Notes: generated by a model not told the origin, from the sequence alone. 64,000 nucleotides of DNA from Veillonellales bacterium (GCA_039680175.1 JBDKTO010000089.1:36353-100352); one strand, 5' to 3'; shown: positions 35,021 to 43,940, numbered from the stretch's first letter. Made by a program: numbers and translations.

Positions 35021-36310
35021 TTATACTTCCGTGCAGAGAGGTTTTTCGACGGAAGTCTTTTCCGGGACAATGGAAATATCCGGCTGTACCATCAGCCAGG
35101 CAACAATGCCGATGGCTGAGGAAGCAGAGGTGACCAGCAGAGCCGTCTGCCAGCTATAATGGGTAGCCAGCCAGGCGGTGGTTATAGGAGCTACTACACC
35201 ACCCACGTTACCGCAGAAGTTCATCCAGCCGGCAACGGAGCCGGAATAAACGCCGCCTAAATCAATGCAGGCCGGCCAGGCGGTGGCAAAGGTAAAGCCT
35301 AGAGAGCCCAGAGAAAGGCTTAGCCAGAGTACGTTCATCCAGGGGGTGGAGGCTAAGGATGCCACATACATGAAGCAGGCGCAGCCAGCTAAACCGGTAA
35401 TGGCGAACCAGGAACGGCATTTGTTTTTGGCAATTCCTTTTGTTACCAATTTGTCACTGGCGATGGCGGCGAGGCCATTGACGGCAAAAAGGGCCATCCA
35501 GGGTATCGAGGCGCCAATTCCCATTTGTGCCAAGGAAAAATGCTGGGCTTCCATGAGGTACAAAGGCAGCCAGGCCAGATATACATACATAATATAAGCG
35601 GTAATAAAGTACTGAACCCCGATGGCCCAGAACTGGCGTGATTTTAAAAATTGTTTCCAGGGAGCGATTTTAGCGGAACTGCCCAGAGAGTCATTGCCGC
35701 CGATAATATAGGCTTTTTCAGCTTCGTTGGCCTGGCGGCTTTCCGATGGATGGTTTTTGGCAAAGGTATACCAGATGACTGCCAGAATCAGCCCGACAAA
35801 TCCCAGAATATAAAATACCGATCTCCAACCCAAGGTCATAGTGAGCAAGACGGTAAAAGCCGATCCCAGCATCGGGCCGACAAAGGAACCGCCGCTCATA
35901 AAGGAAGAAGCCTTGGCTTTTTCGGTGTTATGAAACCAGCGGGAAATAAATACGCTGAGTGCCGGGAACAGGGGGCCTTCACCGACTCCTACCAGAGTTC
36001 GCACAAAGGCAAAGGCCAGGAAGCTTTGGCACATTCCGGTAAACACAGTAAAAACAGACATGCACAGCGCGGTAATGGCAACAACTAACCGGTGCTTAAA
36101 GCATTCGGCCAGCATGCCGCCGGGAATCTGCATCAGCGCATAGCCGGTAAAAAATAGTGTCTGCAATAGCCCGATATCCACCTTGGTAAAAGAAAATTCC
36201 TGCATAAGAGAAGGAGTTGCCGCCGATAAAATAACCCGGTCCATATAGGCGGCAAAACTAATAATAAACATCACTAACGCCAATACCCAGCGAAAACGGG
36301 AAGCTTTCAT
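35021..36310 (-). CDS. MFS transporter (anion:cation symporter type)
   Basis: 429 residues; ATG at 36310 follows AAGAGG; an ATG 6 codons upstream lacks a site. Twelve helices, with MFS loop signature after helix 2 (GGMLAECFKHRLVVAI), DRVILSAATPSLMQEF after helix 1, and FVRTLVGVGEGPLFPA in helix 4, which is the ACS family pattern of hexuronate, tartrate or phthalate carriers. The leader carries a T-box with a CTC (leucine) specifier, so the real cargo is likely leucine, a leucine precursor (2-oxoisovalerate-type acid) or a peptide. Ends beside the ribB terminator. Confidence 0.88.
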   Translation of the reverse strand: MKASRFRWVLALVMFIISFAAYMDRVILSAATPSLMQEFSFTKVDIGLLQTLFFTGYALMQIPGGMLAECFKHRLVVAITALCMSVFTVFTGMCQSFLAFAFVRTLVGVGEGPLFPALSVFISRWFHNTEKAKASSFMSGGSFVGPMLGSAFTVLLTMTLGWRSVFYILGFVGLILAVIWYTFAKNHPSESRQANEAEKAYIIGGNDSLGSSAKIAPWKQFLKSRQFWAIGVQYFITAYIMYVYLAWLPLYLMEAQHFSLAQMGIGASIPWMALFAVNGLAAIASDKLVTKGIAKNKCRSWFAITGLAGCACFMYVASLASTPWMNVLWLSLSLGSLGFTFATAWPACIDLGGVYSGSVAGWMNFCGNVGGVVAPITTAWLATHYSWQTALLVTSASSAIGIVAWLMVQPDISIVPEKTSVEKPLCTEV

Positions 36311-36339
36311 GGTAAAACCTCTTTTCAATTTTCAAAGTA

Positions 36340-36600
36340 AAAATAAAGCCCCTATTGACACAAGTGTCAATAGGGGCGATGATATCGCGGTACCACCCTA
36401 CCTTGGGGCTCAAACCTCAGCCGGACAAGATAACGCGGCTGACTCCCGTAACGAGGGATTTCGCTTTTGCTTACTCAGAATCTTTTCAGCAAAAGAATTC
36501 CTGGGGGAGTTTCGCAAATACACCTGCACCGGTTTTCACCAGCCACCGGCTCTCTGAAGGGAAGGTAGAGTTTGCTTTATCCCAGTCATCATTTTTCAGC
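36340..36600 (-). ncRNA. T-box leader, leucine specifier, upstream of the MFS gene
   Basis: Read on the reverse strand: stem I from about 36600 with AGAGAGCCGGTGGCTGG (36555-36539); a specifier loop GCGAAACTCCCC in which CTC (36509-36507) is the codon after GAAA, the place of GGC in Bacillus glyQS; T-box sequence AGGGTGGTACCGCG (36400-36387); terminator arms GCCCCTATTGACAC (36348-36361) and its complement (36364-36377), then CTTTATTTTT. CTC is a standard leucine T-box specifier. Confidence 0.88.
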
Positions 36601-36652
36601 TATATTCTGTTTGTATCACTACAGGCCTGCAGGGCGAGTGTAACTTTGTTAT

Positions 36653-36681
36653 ATTGTTACACGGATTATTTGTTTTGTCAA
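36653..36681 (-). promoter_or_regulatory. Promoter of the T-box/MFS transcript
   Basis: On the reverse strand TTGACA (36681-36676), 17-base spacer, extended -10 TGTAACAAT (AACAAT at 36658-36653). Confidence 0.6.
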
Positions 36682-36708
36682 GGGGAGAAATAAGGTTTGT
36701 AACGGCTG

Positions 36709-36737
36709 TGTAAAATAGAATTAACGTTTATTTTACA
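36709..36737. promoter_or_regulatory. Palindromic operator candidate
   Basis: TGTAAAATA (36709-36717) and TATTTTACA (36729-36737) are exact inverted copies around 11 bases. It lies between the MFS leader promoter and the small gene at 36938; regulator unknown. Confidence 0.4.
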
Positions 36738-36797
36738 CAAAAGTACATAAAAATTAAAGGAATTACTAAAAAATTCGCGAAATCCTAAAAGAAAAAA

Positions 36798-36824
36798 TTC
36801 AGCGGAGCATAATGCTCCGCTGAA
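36798..36824 (-). terminator. Hairpin with reverse-strand T-tract
   Basis: TTCAGCGGAGCA (36798) pairs perfectly with TGCTCCGCTGAA (to 36824); the plus-strand A-run just before it gives TTTTTTC on the reverse strand. It would stop antisense transcripts before the MFS promoter. Confidence 0.6.
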
Positions 36825-36937
36825 CGGAATCTATAGCTTTCATGTTTCGCTGTGATGGGTCTGGGCTGTTTTGCAGAGCTGCAAGATTGCAAGCTATCAA
36901 TTTAAATTTATGTATTGATAGAAGGGACGGATTGGAT

Positions 36938-37177
36938 ATGGCGATTTTAAATGTTACTTTGGATACCGTTGATGTAGGGAAGTACCGTAAGCGATTAAAA
37001 TTGGCGGGGTTCCTTTCGGCCAATTATTTTTCCACCAACGGGTTTGATTTGCGGGAAATGAGGCGGCTGGCTCTTGCCGGTAAAATGGACGCCCGAAGAT
37101 GTGTGATTGGCAAATCCATCCGCTGGTATTACTGTGAAGATCAGGCGGAGCTCGCTCATATACGCGGTCAGCTATAG
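36938..37177 (+). CDS. Small hypothetical protein, 79 residues
   Basis: ATG at 36938 preceded by GAAGGGACGG. AILNVTLDTVDVGKYRKRLK, a middle GFDLREMRRLALAGK and a C-terminal IRWYYCEDQAELAHIRGQL suggest a compact alpha/beta fold. A single Cys is near each end. No family recognised; a longer frame upstream (from 36842) lacks a ribosome site. Followed by a terminator, so it is a monocistronic gene with the palindrome at 36709 in its upstream region. Confidence 0.6.
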   Translation: MAILNVTLDTVDVGKYRKRLKLAGFLSANYFSTNGFDLREMRRLALAGKMDARRCVIGKSIRWYYCEDQAELAHIRGQL

Positions 37178-37200
37178 ACAAATGCAGAGATTATTCCGGG

Positions 37201-37230
37201 CAGGCAGGTAAGATGCTTGCCTGTTTTTTT
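37201..37230 (+). terminator. Terminator after the small gene
   Basis: CAGGCA (37201) pairs with TGCCTG (to 37223), followed by TTTTTTT. Confidence 0.75.
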
Positions 37231-37346
37231 ACGTTGATTTCATGCCACACTTTACCAAAAGTTAATCTGCCGATAACATAAAGCTAAAATGTCTCCGCTA
37301 TAATGGAAATAGGTAATTGATAAAAAATTATGGAGGCGATAGCGTG

Positions 37347-38825
37347 GTGCGAAAAAACAAAGTGCTCGGCTTAACTGTGGCGGTGCTGGTTTTGGTGGCA
37401 GTTGTTCTGACAGCGGCTGCTCCTCAGCAGCAGGTTGCAACCGCCGGTGTGGAAAACGGTCATTACGGCAGAAAAGCAAAGTATGTATTTTATTTTATCG
37501 GGGACGGCATGGCCATGCCGCAGATCACTTCTACTGAGATATATAAAGGAACTGTGGACAGCAGCGATAGGATGAACCGGGAAAAACTGAACTTTACCCG
37601 TTTTCCTTATCAGGGAATGCAAACTACTTATGCAGCCAACACTTTTATTACCGAGTCGGCTGCTGCCGGAACGGCATTAGCTACCGGGCATAAAACCAAT
37701 AATGATGTGTTGGGCATGGATGCCGGTAAAACAGTCCCGTTTAAGACGATGGCTGAAATGGCAAAGGAACAGGGGATGAAGATCGGTATTGTCACCAGCG
37801 TTTCCCTGGATCACGCGACCCCGGCCGCTTTTTACGCGCATGAGCCTACCCGCAAAAATTATTACGAAATTGAGCTGGCTATGGCCGACAGCGGCTTTGA
37901 TTATTTTGCCGGCGGCGGACTGTTAGCGCCTAACGGCAAGAAAAACGACAAGCAGAATGCACTGGAGATTGCCCAGGGAAAAGGCTACAAAGTTGCCAAT
38001 ACCAAAGAAGATATTCTGGGATTAAAGGCAGCTGACGGTAAGGTGATTGCCATTAATCCCGTGCTTGCTGCGGAATCGGCGCTGCAATATGAAGTTGACC
38101 GGACCGATCAGTTGTCGCTGGCTGATTTTACACAAAAGGGAATTGAACTGTTAGACAATCCCAATGGCTTTTTCATGATGGTGGAAGGCGGGAAAGTTGA
38201 CTGGGCCTGTCACGCCAATGATGCCGCTACCACGGTTCATGATATGGTCGCCTTTGAAAATGCGATTGGCGAAGCGCTTACGTTTTATGCCAAACATCCT
38301 AACGAGACGCTGATTGTCGTTACCGGCGACCATGAAACCGGCGGGATGACCATTGGCTTTGCCGGAACTCAGTATGACACCTTCTTTAGTAAAATCGACA
38401 ATCAAATTTTGTCGTTTGAAGAATTTGACAAAGCAATTAAAGATTATCGGGACAATGTAGGCTCTGCCGGAGCCAGCCTGAATGACTGGCTGCCGGTTTT
38501 GACGGAAAAATTCGGTTTGTATGACCTGAGCGATTACGAAAAGACCCGCCTCCAGGATGCTCTTGCCGCCAGTATGATTGATCCGAAGAAACGGGCCAGA
38601 GACGAGCAGTCGTACCTTCTCTACGGCGGTTATGAACCATTCTCGGTAACAGTTACCCATATTTTGAATCAAAAAGCGGGTATCGGCTGGACTACTTATG
38701 CTCATACCGGAGTTGCAGTGCCGGTATTTGCCCAGGGAGCAGGCGGCGACATGTTCCAGGGGTATTACGACAATACCGATACGGCAAAAAAAATCATGAG
38801 TATTATGGGGCTGCAATACCAGTAA
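37347..38825 (+). CDS. phoA: Alkaline phosphatase, PhoA family, exported
   Basis: 492 residues; GTG at 37347 sits 7 bases after GGAGGCGA (an adjacent GTG at 37344 is also in frame). Signal peptide VLGLTVAVLVLVAVVLTAAA at about 5-25. Metal and catalytic motifs: FYFIGDGMAMPQ (Asp ligand), TESAAAGTALATGHKTNN with the phosphoserine, VTSVSLDHATPAAFYAH, MMVEGGKVDWACHANDA and VTGDHETGGM. Hydrolyses phosphomonoesters in the periplasm; normally induced by phosphate starvation. A -10 (TATAAT, 37299-37304) is visible, a Pho box is not. Followed by a terminator before yibE/F. Confidence 0.94.
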   Translation: MRKNKVLGLTVAVLVLVAVVLTAAAPQQQVATAGVENGHYGRKAKYVFYFIGDGMAMPQITSTEIYKGTVDSSDRMNREKLNFTRFPYQGMQTTYAANTFITESAAAGTALATGHKTNNDVLGMDAGKTVPFKTMAEMAKEQGMKIGIVTSVSLDHATPAAFYAHEPTRKNYYEIELAMADSGFDYFAGGGLLAPNGKKNDKQNALEIAQGKGYKVANTKEDILGLKAADGKVIAINPVLAAESALQYEVDRTDQLSLADFTQKGIELLDNPNGFFMMVEGGKVDWACHANDAATTVHDMVAFENAIGEALTFYAKHPNETLIVVTGDHETGGMTIGFAGTQYDTFFSKIDNQILSFEEFDKAIKDYRDNVGSAGASLNDWLPVLTEKFGLYDLSDYEKTRLQDALAASMIDPKKRARDEQSYLLYGGYEPFSVTVTHILNQKAGIGWTTYAHTGVAVPVFAQGAGGDMFQGYYDNTDTAKKIMSIMGLQYQ

Positions 38826-38852
38826 GTTAAGCCGTATCGAATCCATAAAGCG

Positions 38853-38895
38853 AAGAGATGGAGCGGGAGCCGGTCCCGTTCTATCTCTATTTTTA
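38853..38895 (+). terminator. Terminator after phoA
   Basis: AGAGATGGAGCGGGA (from 38854) pairs with TCCCGTTCTATCTCT (to 38888) with small mismatches, then ATTTTTAC. Confidence 0.7.
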
Positions 38896-38920
38896 CTATA
38901 TTGGGAAAGGGTGGGGACAT

Positions 38921-40042
38921 ATGCTTGCGCAGCAAAAACGAAACAAAGTTTTCGTATGGTTTATCACCTTACTGTGTTTTATTCTTTACTTCATTCCCAC
39001 CGGGTTCCCTGATCCGGAGGACGGCTATGTGCGCAGCAAGGCCAAAGTTCTTACTGTGGACAATGAACAGGTTCATCAGCGCGGCGTCGTCAAGACAGGG
39101 GTTCAGGGGGTGACATTGGAAGTCGAAGACGGAAAGTTTAGCGGAGAGACAATTGAGACCACGAATACTCTGCTGGGGAAGCTGGAAATGGATAAAATAT
39201 TTCAGCCGGGGGATAAGGCGCTGGTCGTCATCAAGGATGAAAACGGCCAGGCCGGTGCGGCCAATCTGCTGGACCACTACCGCCTGGATGCAGAAGGCTG
39301 GCTGTTTGCCTTGTTCGCCCTGGTGCTGTTTTGGTATGCCCGGTGGACCGGAGCGAAAGCGCTGTTGTCCTTTGTTTTTACCGTTCTGCTATTGTGGAAA
39401 GGGCTGTGGCCTTTGATCCTGAAAGGCTGGGATCCGATCTTCCTTTCTTTCCTGATGGTAGGCGGCATTGTCGGCTGCGTTATATTTTTGGTTGCCGGTT
39501 TCAGCCGCAAGGGAGCGGCCGCCTTTTTAGGAACGATCAGCGGGGCGGCATCAGCCTGTATACTGGCTGTCGTATTTGGCAAATTGCTGAAAGTTCACGG
39601 GGCAGTGGTGCCTTACGCTGAAACATTGCTTCACGTAGGTTTTAGTCAGCTTGATTTGACCAGGATATTTTTTGCCGGTATCTTTCTGGCTTCTTCCGGC
39701 GCCATGATGGATGTGGCGATGGATATTGCCGTAGCCGTAGCTGAATTGGTGAAAAAAAAGCCGGGTATGAGCCGGCGGGAAGTGATTGCTTCCGGCATGA
39801 ATGTGGGGCGGGCTGTGGTCGGAACCATGACGACAACGCTGCTGTTGGCTTATTCCGGCTCCTTTACGGCGCTGATGATGGTATTTATCGCCCAGGGAAC
39901 ACCGGCAGTCAATGTTCTCAATCTTACTTATATTGCGGCGGAAATCCTCCATACCTTGGTAGGCAGCTTCGGCGTGGTGCTGGTTGCTCCTTTTACCGCG
40001 CTGCTGTCAGGCTGGCTGCTGACAGGGACAGAGGAGCAATGA
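38921..40042 (+). CDS. YibE/F family membrane protein
   Basis: 373 residues from ATG 38921 (after AAAGGGTGGGG). First membrane helix at about 10-27, then an extracytosolic beta domain (about 30-120), and seven to eight helices to the C-terminus. The YibE/F signature regions are GSFTALMMVFIAQGTPAVNVLN near 315 and the Ala/Gly-rich helix FFAGIFLASSGAMMDVAMDIA near 245. Unknown function; often with transport or signalling genes. It is just downstream of phoA but after a terminator. Confidence 0.85.
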   Translation: MLAQQKRNKVFVWFITLLCFILYFIPTGFPDPEDGYVRSKAKVLTVDNEQVHQRGVVKTGVQGVTLEVEDGKFSGETIETTNTLLGKLEMDKIFQPGDKALVVIKDENGQAGAANLLDHYRLDAEGWLFALFALVLFWYARWTGAKALLSFVFTVLLLWKGLWPLILKGWDPIFLSFLMVGGIVGCVIFLVAGFSRKGAAAFLGTISGAASACILAVVFGKLLKVHGAVVPYAETLLHVGFSQLDLTRIFFAGIFLASSGAMMDVAMDIAVAVAELVKKKPGMSRREVIASGMNVGRAVVGTMTTTLLLAYSGSFTALMMVFIAQGTPAVNVLNLTYIAAEILHTLVGSFGVVLVAPFTALLSGWLLTGTEEQ

Positions 40043-40098
40043 GAGTTCATTCGTTGTTAGCGCTGGGCCGCGGGCTTATTTGGGCGGGTGCTCCTGTC

Positions 40099-40178
40099 TG
40101 TCATCGCGAGTCGGCAGCCGTCGCAATGGATCGGTGCATCCGTACAGGAAACTTGCTTCGCTGCCGCTGGCAATGACA
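40099..40178. repeat. Palindromic intergenic repeat, REP/MITE-like
   Basis: Ends TGTCATCGCGAG and GGCAATGACA are inverted; inside, GGCAGCCGTCGCAATGGAT faces GCTTCGCTGCC. The TGTCATTGCGAG...GCAATGACA pattern is a widespread bacterial intergenic repeat type. No coding capacity. Confidence 0.6.
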
Positions 40179-40280
40179 AAATTAGGGTTTGCGCCAAGTT
40201 TACCGGCGTTTTTTTCGGTTTATTATGTCATAAACTCCGAACATTATGGAGACAAACAACAAAAACATTCGAAATTTTTA

Positions 40281-40310
40281 TTGACACTGTGGCGAAAAGG
40301 ATGCTATGAT
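40281..40310 (+). promoter_or_regulatory. Promoter of the purB leader
   Basis: TTGACA (40281-40286), 18-base spacer, TATGAT (40305-40310); start about 40317. Confidence 0.75.
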
Positions 40311-40343
40311 AAACAAGGGAAAATACGAATAAATTCCTCGCTA

Positions 40344-40385
40344 AACTCAAATAAGGGCAACGATTGCCGATTTGAGTTATTTTTG
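40344..40385 (+). terminator. Intrinsic terminator in the purB leader (attenuator candidate)
   Basis: AACTCAAAT (40344-40352) pairs with ATTTGAGTT (40370-40378); inner GGCAA/TTGCC; then ATTTTTG. It stands between the promoter and purB (start 40475), so some transcripts should stop after only about 65 bases. Confidence 0.75.
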
Positions 40386-40474
40386 TGACATCGGGCAGAA
40401 TAATGGCTGGGCATACGGCTGAGCACTGTCCCGGTACAGCATTTCAATATTTTAGAAGCAAAGGAGCGATAATC

Positions 40475-41767
40475 ATGATTGAACGCTATACATACCCGGA
40501 AATGGGGCGTATTTGGACTGATGAAAATGAATTTCAAACCATGCTGGATATTGAGATTTATGCCTGCGAGGCGATGGCAAAGCTGGGAGAAATTCCGGCT
40601 GAGGCTGTAAAGGTTATCCGGGAAAAGGCGAAGTTCAAAGTTGAACGGATTCGGGAAATCGAACAAGTAACCCATCACGATATTTTGGCCTTTTTGCAGG
40701 CTGTAGCTGAGAATGTCGGTGATGAGTCGAAATATATTCATAAAGGATTGACCTCCAGTGATGTCAAAGACACGGCTTTGGGGGCGATGATGAAACAGGC
40801 TTGCACCATTATTATTGATGATTTGGAAAAATTTAAAAGCATACTGAAACGTCGGGCGGCGGAGCATAAATATACGGTTATGATTGGTCGAACTCATGGC
40901 ATTCATGCCGAACCCATGACACTGGGACTAAAATTTGCCCTCTGGCTGGATGAAACGGAACGGAATATTGAACGGATGAAGCGGGCCAGGGAAACTGTTT
41001 CTATCGGCAAATTATCCGGTGCAGTAGGTACGTATGCCAATATTGATCCGAGGATTGAGAGCTATGTTTGTGAAAAAATGGGCATTAAGGCTGCCAAACT
41101 GGCGACGCAGGTCATTCAGCGGGATCGTCATGCCGAGTTAATGACTACGCTGGCAGTGGTTGCCAGTTCACTGGAGAAGTTTGCCACAGAAGTCCGCAAT
41201 CTGCAGCGCACCGATATCCGGGAAGTGGAAGAATACTTTGCTCCCGGACAGAAAGGTTCGTCGGCAATGCCTCACAAACGGAATCCGATTACCTGCGAAC
41301 GGATCGCCGGCTTGGCCCGGCTGGTTCGCGGCAATGCCATGGCATCTTTGGAAAATGTGGCTTTGTGGCATGAAAGGGATATTACCCATTCTTCCGTGGA
41401 ACGGGTTATTTTACCGGACAGTACGATTTTGGTGGATTATGCGCTGCGCAAGTTTACTAATATTATTGATAAGCTGCTGGTGTATCCGGAAGCGATGAAA
41501 GCGAATATGGCGAAAACCGGCGGCCTGATTTTCAGTCAGCGGCTGTTGCTGGCGCTGGTAGACAAGGGAGTCATTCGGGAAACGGCGTATCGCTGGGTAC
41601 AACGTAATGCCATGGCGAAATGGCTGGAAGGTGCCGATTTTAAGACCAACGTTATTAAGGACGAAGATATTAAACAATATTTATCTCCGGCGGAGATTGA
41701 AGCGTGTTTTGAATACTCCTATTATCTTCGGCATATTGATACCATTATGGCAAGATTTGGTCTGTAA
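40475..41767 (+). CDS. purB: Adenylosuccinate lyase
   Basis: 430 residues; ATG at 40475 follows AAAGGAGCG. Signature GSSAMPHKRNPITCERI near 265 with the catalytic Ser loop, RTHGIHAEPMTLGLK near 143, TSSDVKDTALG near 88. Converts adenylosuccinate to AMP and SAICAR to AICAR, releasing fumarate. Next gene is purA (68 bases), so AMP synthesis is one transcription unit. Leader holds a terminator (see 40344). Length as usual. Confidence 0.97.
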   Translation: MIERYTYPEMGRIWTDENEFQTMLDIEIYACEAMAKLGEIPAEAVKVIREKAKFKVERIREIEQVTHHDILAFLQAVAENVGDESKYIHKGLTSSDVKDTALGAMMKQACTIIIDDLEKFKSILKRRAAEHKYTVMIGRTHGIHAEPMTLGLKFALWLDETERNIERMKRARETVSIGKLSGAVGTYANIDPRIESYVCEKMGIKAAKLATQVIQRDRHAELMTTLAVVASSLEKFATEVRNLQRTDIREVEEYFAPGQKGSSAMPHKRNPITCERIAGLARLVRGNAMASLENVALWHERDITHSSVERVILPDSTILVDYALRKFTNIIDKLLVYPEAMKANMAKTGGLIFSQRLLLALVDKGVIRETAYRWVQRNAMAKWLEGADFKTNVIKDEDIKQYLSPAEIEACFEYSYYLRHIDTIMARFGL

Positions 41768-41835
41768 GCATAGACTGAAGAGCGGCGGGCCGGGGAAAGA
41801 AACTGGCCGAAGCGCATAAAGAAAGGGTGAGGAGT

Positions 41836-43122
41836 ATGTCAGCAGTAGTAGTGATTGGGACCCAATGGGGCGATGAGGGAAAAGGGAAGGTTGTTGATTA
41901 TTTAGCGGAAAAAGCGGATGTGGTCGTGCGTTACGGCGGTGGCAATAACGCCGGTCATACCGTTGTCTTGAATGGGAGTGCTTTTAAACTTCAACTGCTG
42001 CCTTCGGGTATTTTATATAAAGGCAAGATTTGCATTATCGGCAATGGCGTGGTCATTGATCCGGCCGGCTTGCTGAAAGAATTAAAGGGAATGCGGGATA
42101 AGGGAATTGATACCAGCGGTCTGAGAATTTCCAATCGGGCCCATGTAATTATGCCCTACCATAAACTGCTGGACGAAGTGGAAGAAGGCAGCCGCGGCGA
42201 TCAGAAAATTGGCACAACCAAACGGGGAATTGGGCCTTGTTATATGGATAAAAATGCCCGGATCGGCATCCGCGTTGTCGATTTGATGGACGAAGCAGAA
42301 TTCAGTGCGAAACTGAAACGGAATCTGGCAGCAAAAAATCAGCTATTAAAAGCCGTTTACGGCGTAGAAAAACCGTTTGATTATGAAGCAATGAAAACCG
42401 AATATCTTGATTATGCAAATCAGCTACGTCCCTTTGTAACGGATACATCGGCTGCTTTAAATCATATTCTGGCCGAGGGGAAAAAGGTGCTGTTTGAGGG
42501 AGCTCAGGCGACTCAGTTGGATTTAGATCATGGCACGTATCCCTATGTTACGTCCTCCCATCCCATTGCCGGCGGTGCCTGTGTCGGTGCCGGAGTCGGG
42601 CCGACGAAAATTGACAAAGTCGTGGGTGTTGTGAAAGCTTACAGCACCCGGGTAGGCGAGGGCCCATTCCCCAGTGAGCTGTTTGATGAGGTAGGGGCTA
42701 CAATCCGGGATGAAGGCCATGAATATGGGACAGTAACCGGACGGCCCCGCCGCTGCGGCTGGCTGGACGCCTGTGTAGTCCGCTATGCCGGCTATATTAA
42801 TGGGCTTGATTATTTGGCTATTACCCGCCTGGATATTCTGGATAAATTACCGACCGTAAAGATTTGCGTCGGTTATCAATATAAAGGCAACATTCTGAGC
42901 GAATTTCCGGCCAGTCTGAAGGTGCTGGGAGAAGTTAAACCGGTGTATGAAGAACTGCCCGGCTGGCAGTCGGATATCAGCGGCGCCCGGACTTATGCGG
43001 AGCTGCCGGAGAATGCCCGTCGTTATGTAGAACGTCTGAGCAAAGCGGCCGGTATTCCCCTTGGCATTATTTCTGTCGGACCGGATCGGGAACAAACGAT
43101 TATTTTGCACGAGATGTTCTAG
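41836..43122 (+). CDS. purA: Adenylosuccinate synthetase
   Basis: 428 residues; ATG at 41836 after GAAAGGGTGAGGAG. GTP-binding start [47 protein letters not shown] and the C-terminal [12 protein letters not shown]. Joins IMP and aspartate using GTP. Follows purB. No inserts. The tRNA cluster starts about 100 bases later under its own promoter. Confidence 0.98.
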   Translation: MSAVVVIGTQWGDEGKGKVVDYLAEKADVVVRYGGGNNAGHTVVLNGSAFKLQLLPSGILYKGKICIIGNGVVIDPAGLLKELKGMRDKGIDTSGLRISNRAHVIMPYHKLLDEVEEGSRGDQKIGTTKRGIGPCYMDKNARIGIRVVDLMDEAEFSAKLKRNLAAKNQLLKAVYGVEKPFDYEAMKTEYLDYANQLRPFVTDTSAALNHILAEGKKVLFEGAQATQLDLDHGTYPYVTSSHPIAGGACVGAGVGPTKIDKVVGVVKAYSTRVGEGPFPSELFDEVGATIRDEGHEYGTVTGRPRRCGWLDACVVRYAGYINGLDYLAITRLDILDKLPTVKICVGYQYKGNILSEFPASLKVLGEVKPVYEELPGWQSDISGARTYAELPENARRYVERLSKAAGIPLGIISVGPDREQTIILHEMF

Positions 43123-43172
43123 TTTCGAGGTGAATTACTTCACAAGGACATGAGAAACGGCAAAAAAAGTAG

Positions 43173-43201
43173 TTGACAATAATTTTGCATTGCGTTATAA
43201 T
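43173..43201 (+). promoter_or_regulatory. Promoter of the tRNA cluster
   Basis: TTGACA (43173-43178), exactly 17 bases, TATAAT (43196-43201): a consensus sigma-A promoter. Confidence 0.92.
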
Positions 43202-43220
43202 CATATCTTGTGAAGCGCAT

Positions 43221-43296
43221 GATCCACTAGCTCAGTTGGTAGAGCACCTGACTTTTAATCAGGGTGTCGTTGGTTCGAATCCAACGTGGATCACCA
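43221..43296 (+). tRNA. tRNA-Lys (TTT)
   Basis: 76 bases with encoded CCA. Anticodon loop CTTTTAA in a CCTGA/TCAGG stem; GGTTCGAATCC T-arm and GATCCAC/GTGGATC acceptor stem. First of five. Confidence 0.98.
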
Positions 43297-43300
43297 TTTC

Positions 43301-43375
43301 GGCCCGTTGGTCAAGCGGTTAAGACACCGCCCTTTCACGGCGATATCGTGGGTTCGATTCCCGCACGGGTCACCA
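43301..43375 (+). tRNA. tRNA-Glu (TTC)
   Basis: 75 bases with CCA. Anticodon loop CTTTCAC; T-arm GGTTCGATTCC; acceptor GGCCCGT/ACGGGTC. Confidence 0.97.
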
Positions 43376-43379
43376 TTTC

Positions 43380-43455
<76 letters not shown>

Positions 43456-43472
43456 TTTTATTATAATAATAC

Positions 43473-43549
43473 GGCCCGGTAGTTTAGTTGGTTAGAATGC
43501 CGCCCTGTCACGGCGGAGGTCATGGGTTCGAGTCCCATTCGGGTCGCCA
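43473..43549 (+). tRNA. tRNA-Asp (GTC)
   Basis: 77 bases with CCA. Anticodon loop CTGTCAC in CCGCC/GGCGG; T-arm GGTTCGAGTCC. Confidence 0.97.
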
Positions 43550-43578
43550 TTTTTTTGTCAGCGCGCAAGAATCTATTT

Positions 43579-43654
<76 letters not shown>

Positions 43655-43668
43655 TGCTTGCAACAATA

Positions 43669-43700
43669 AACCTCCACATCGCAAGATGTGGAGGTTTTTA
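43669..43700 (+). terminator. Terminator of the tRNA cluster
   Basis: CCTCCACATC (43671-43680), loop GCAA, GATGTGGAGG (43685-43694), then TTTTTAC. Perfect 10-bp stem. Confidence 0.93.
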
Positions 43701-43746
43701 CAATTAGAGATTTTAGAAATCAAGCTCACCCGGGGAAGATTGGCTT

Positions 43747-43923
43747 TTGTTTGGTAAAGAACAAGTCAGTAAAGACGATACTACTGACCCGGAATTGAAA
43801 CAAATGTATGATGTGTTTAAAAACTTGATGCAAAATCCTGACCCCAATTTGCGCGGCTGGGCGATTGTGCAGTTTCGCAAATCTTTTGGCGAGTATTGGG
43901 TAGCGGAAGAGAAGGAACAATAA
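43747..43923 (+). CDS. Small 58-residue hypothetical protein
   Basis: Open frame from TTG 43747 to TAA 43923, with GGGGAAG at 8 bases upstream as ribosome site; a TAG lies in frame at about 43712. The product starts MFGKEQVSKDDTTDPELKQM and is hydrophilic and helical, with an aromatic segment (RGWAIVQFRKSFGEYWVAEE). Codon use resembles neighbours (GCG, GTG, CGC). Not recognised. A terminator follows 18 bases later, the expected end of a short transcript. Start codon is the least certain part. Confidence 0.55.
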   Translation: MFGKEQVSKDDTTDPELKQMYDVFKNLMQNPDPNLRGWAIVQFRKSFGEYWVAEEKEQ

Positions 43924-43940
43924 AAAATAGAGGGAAAAGG

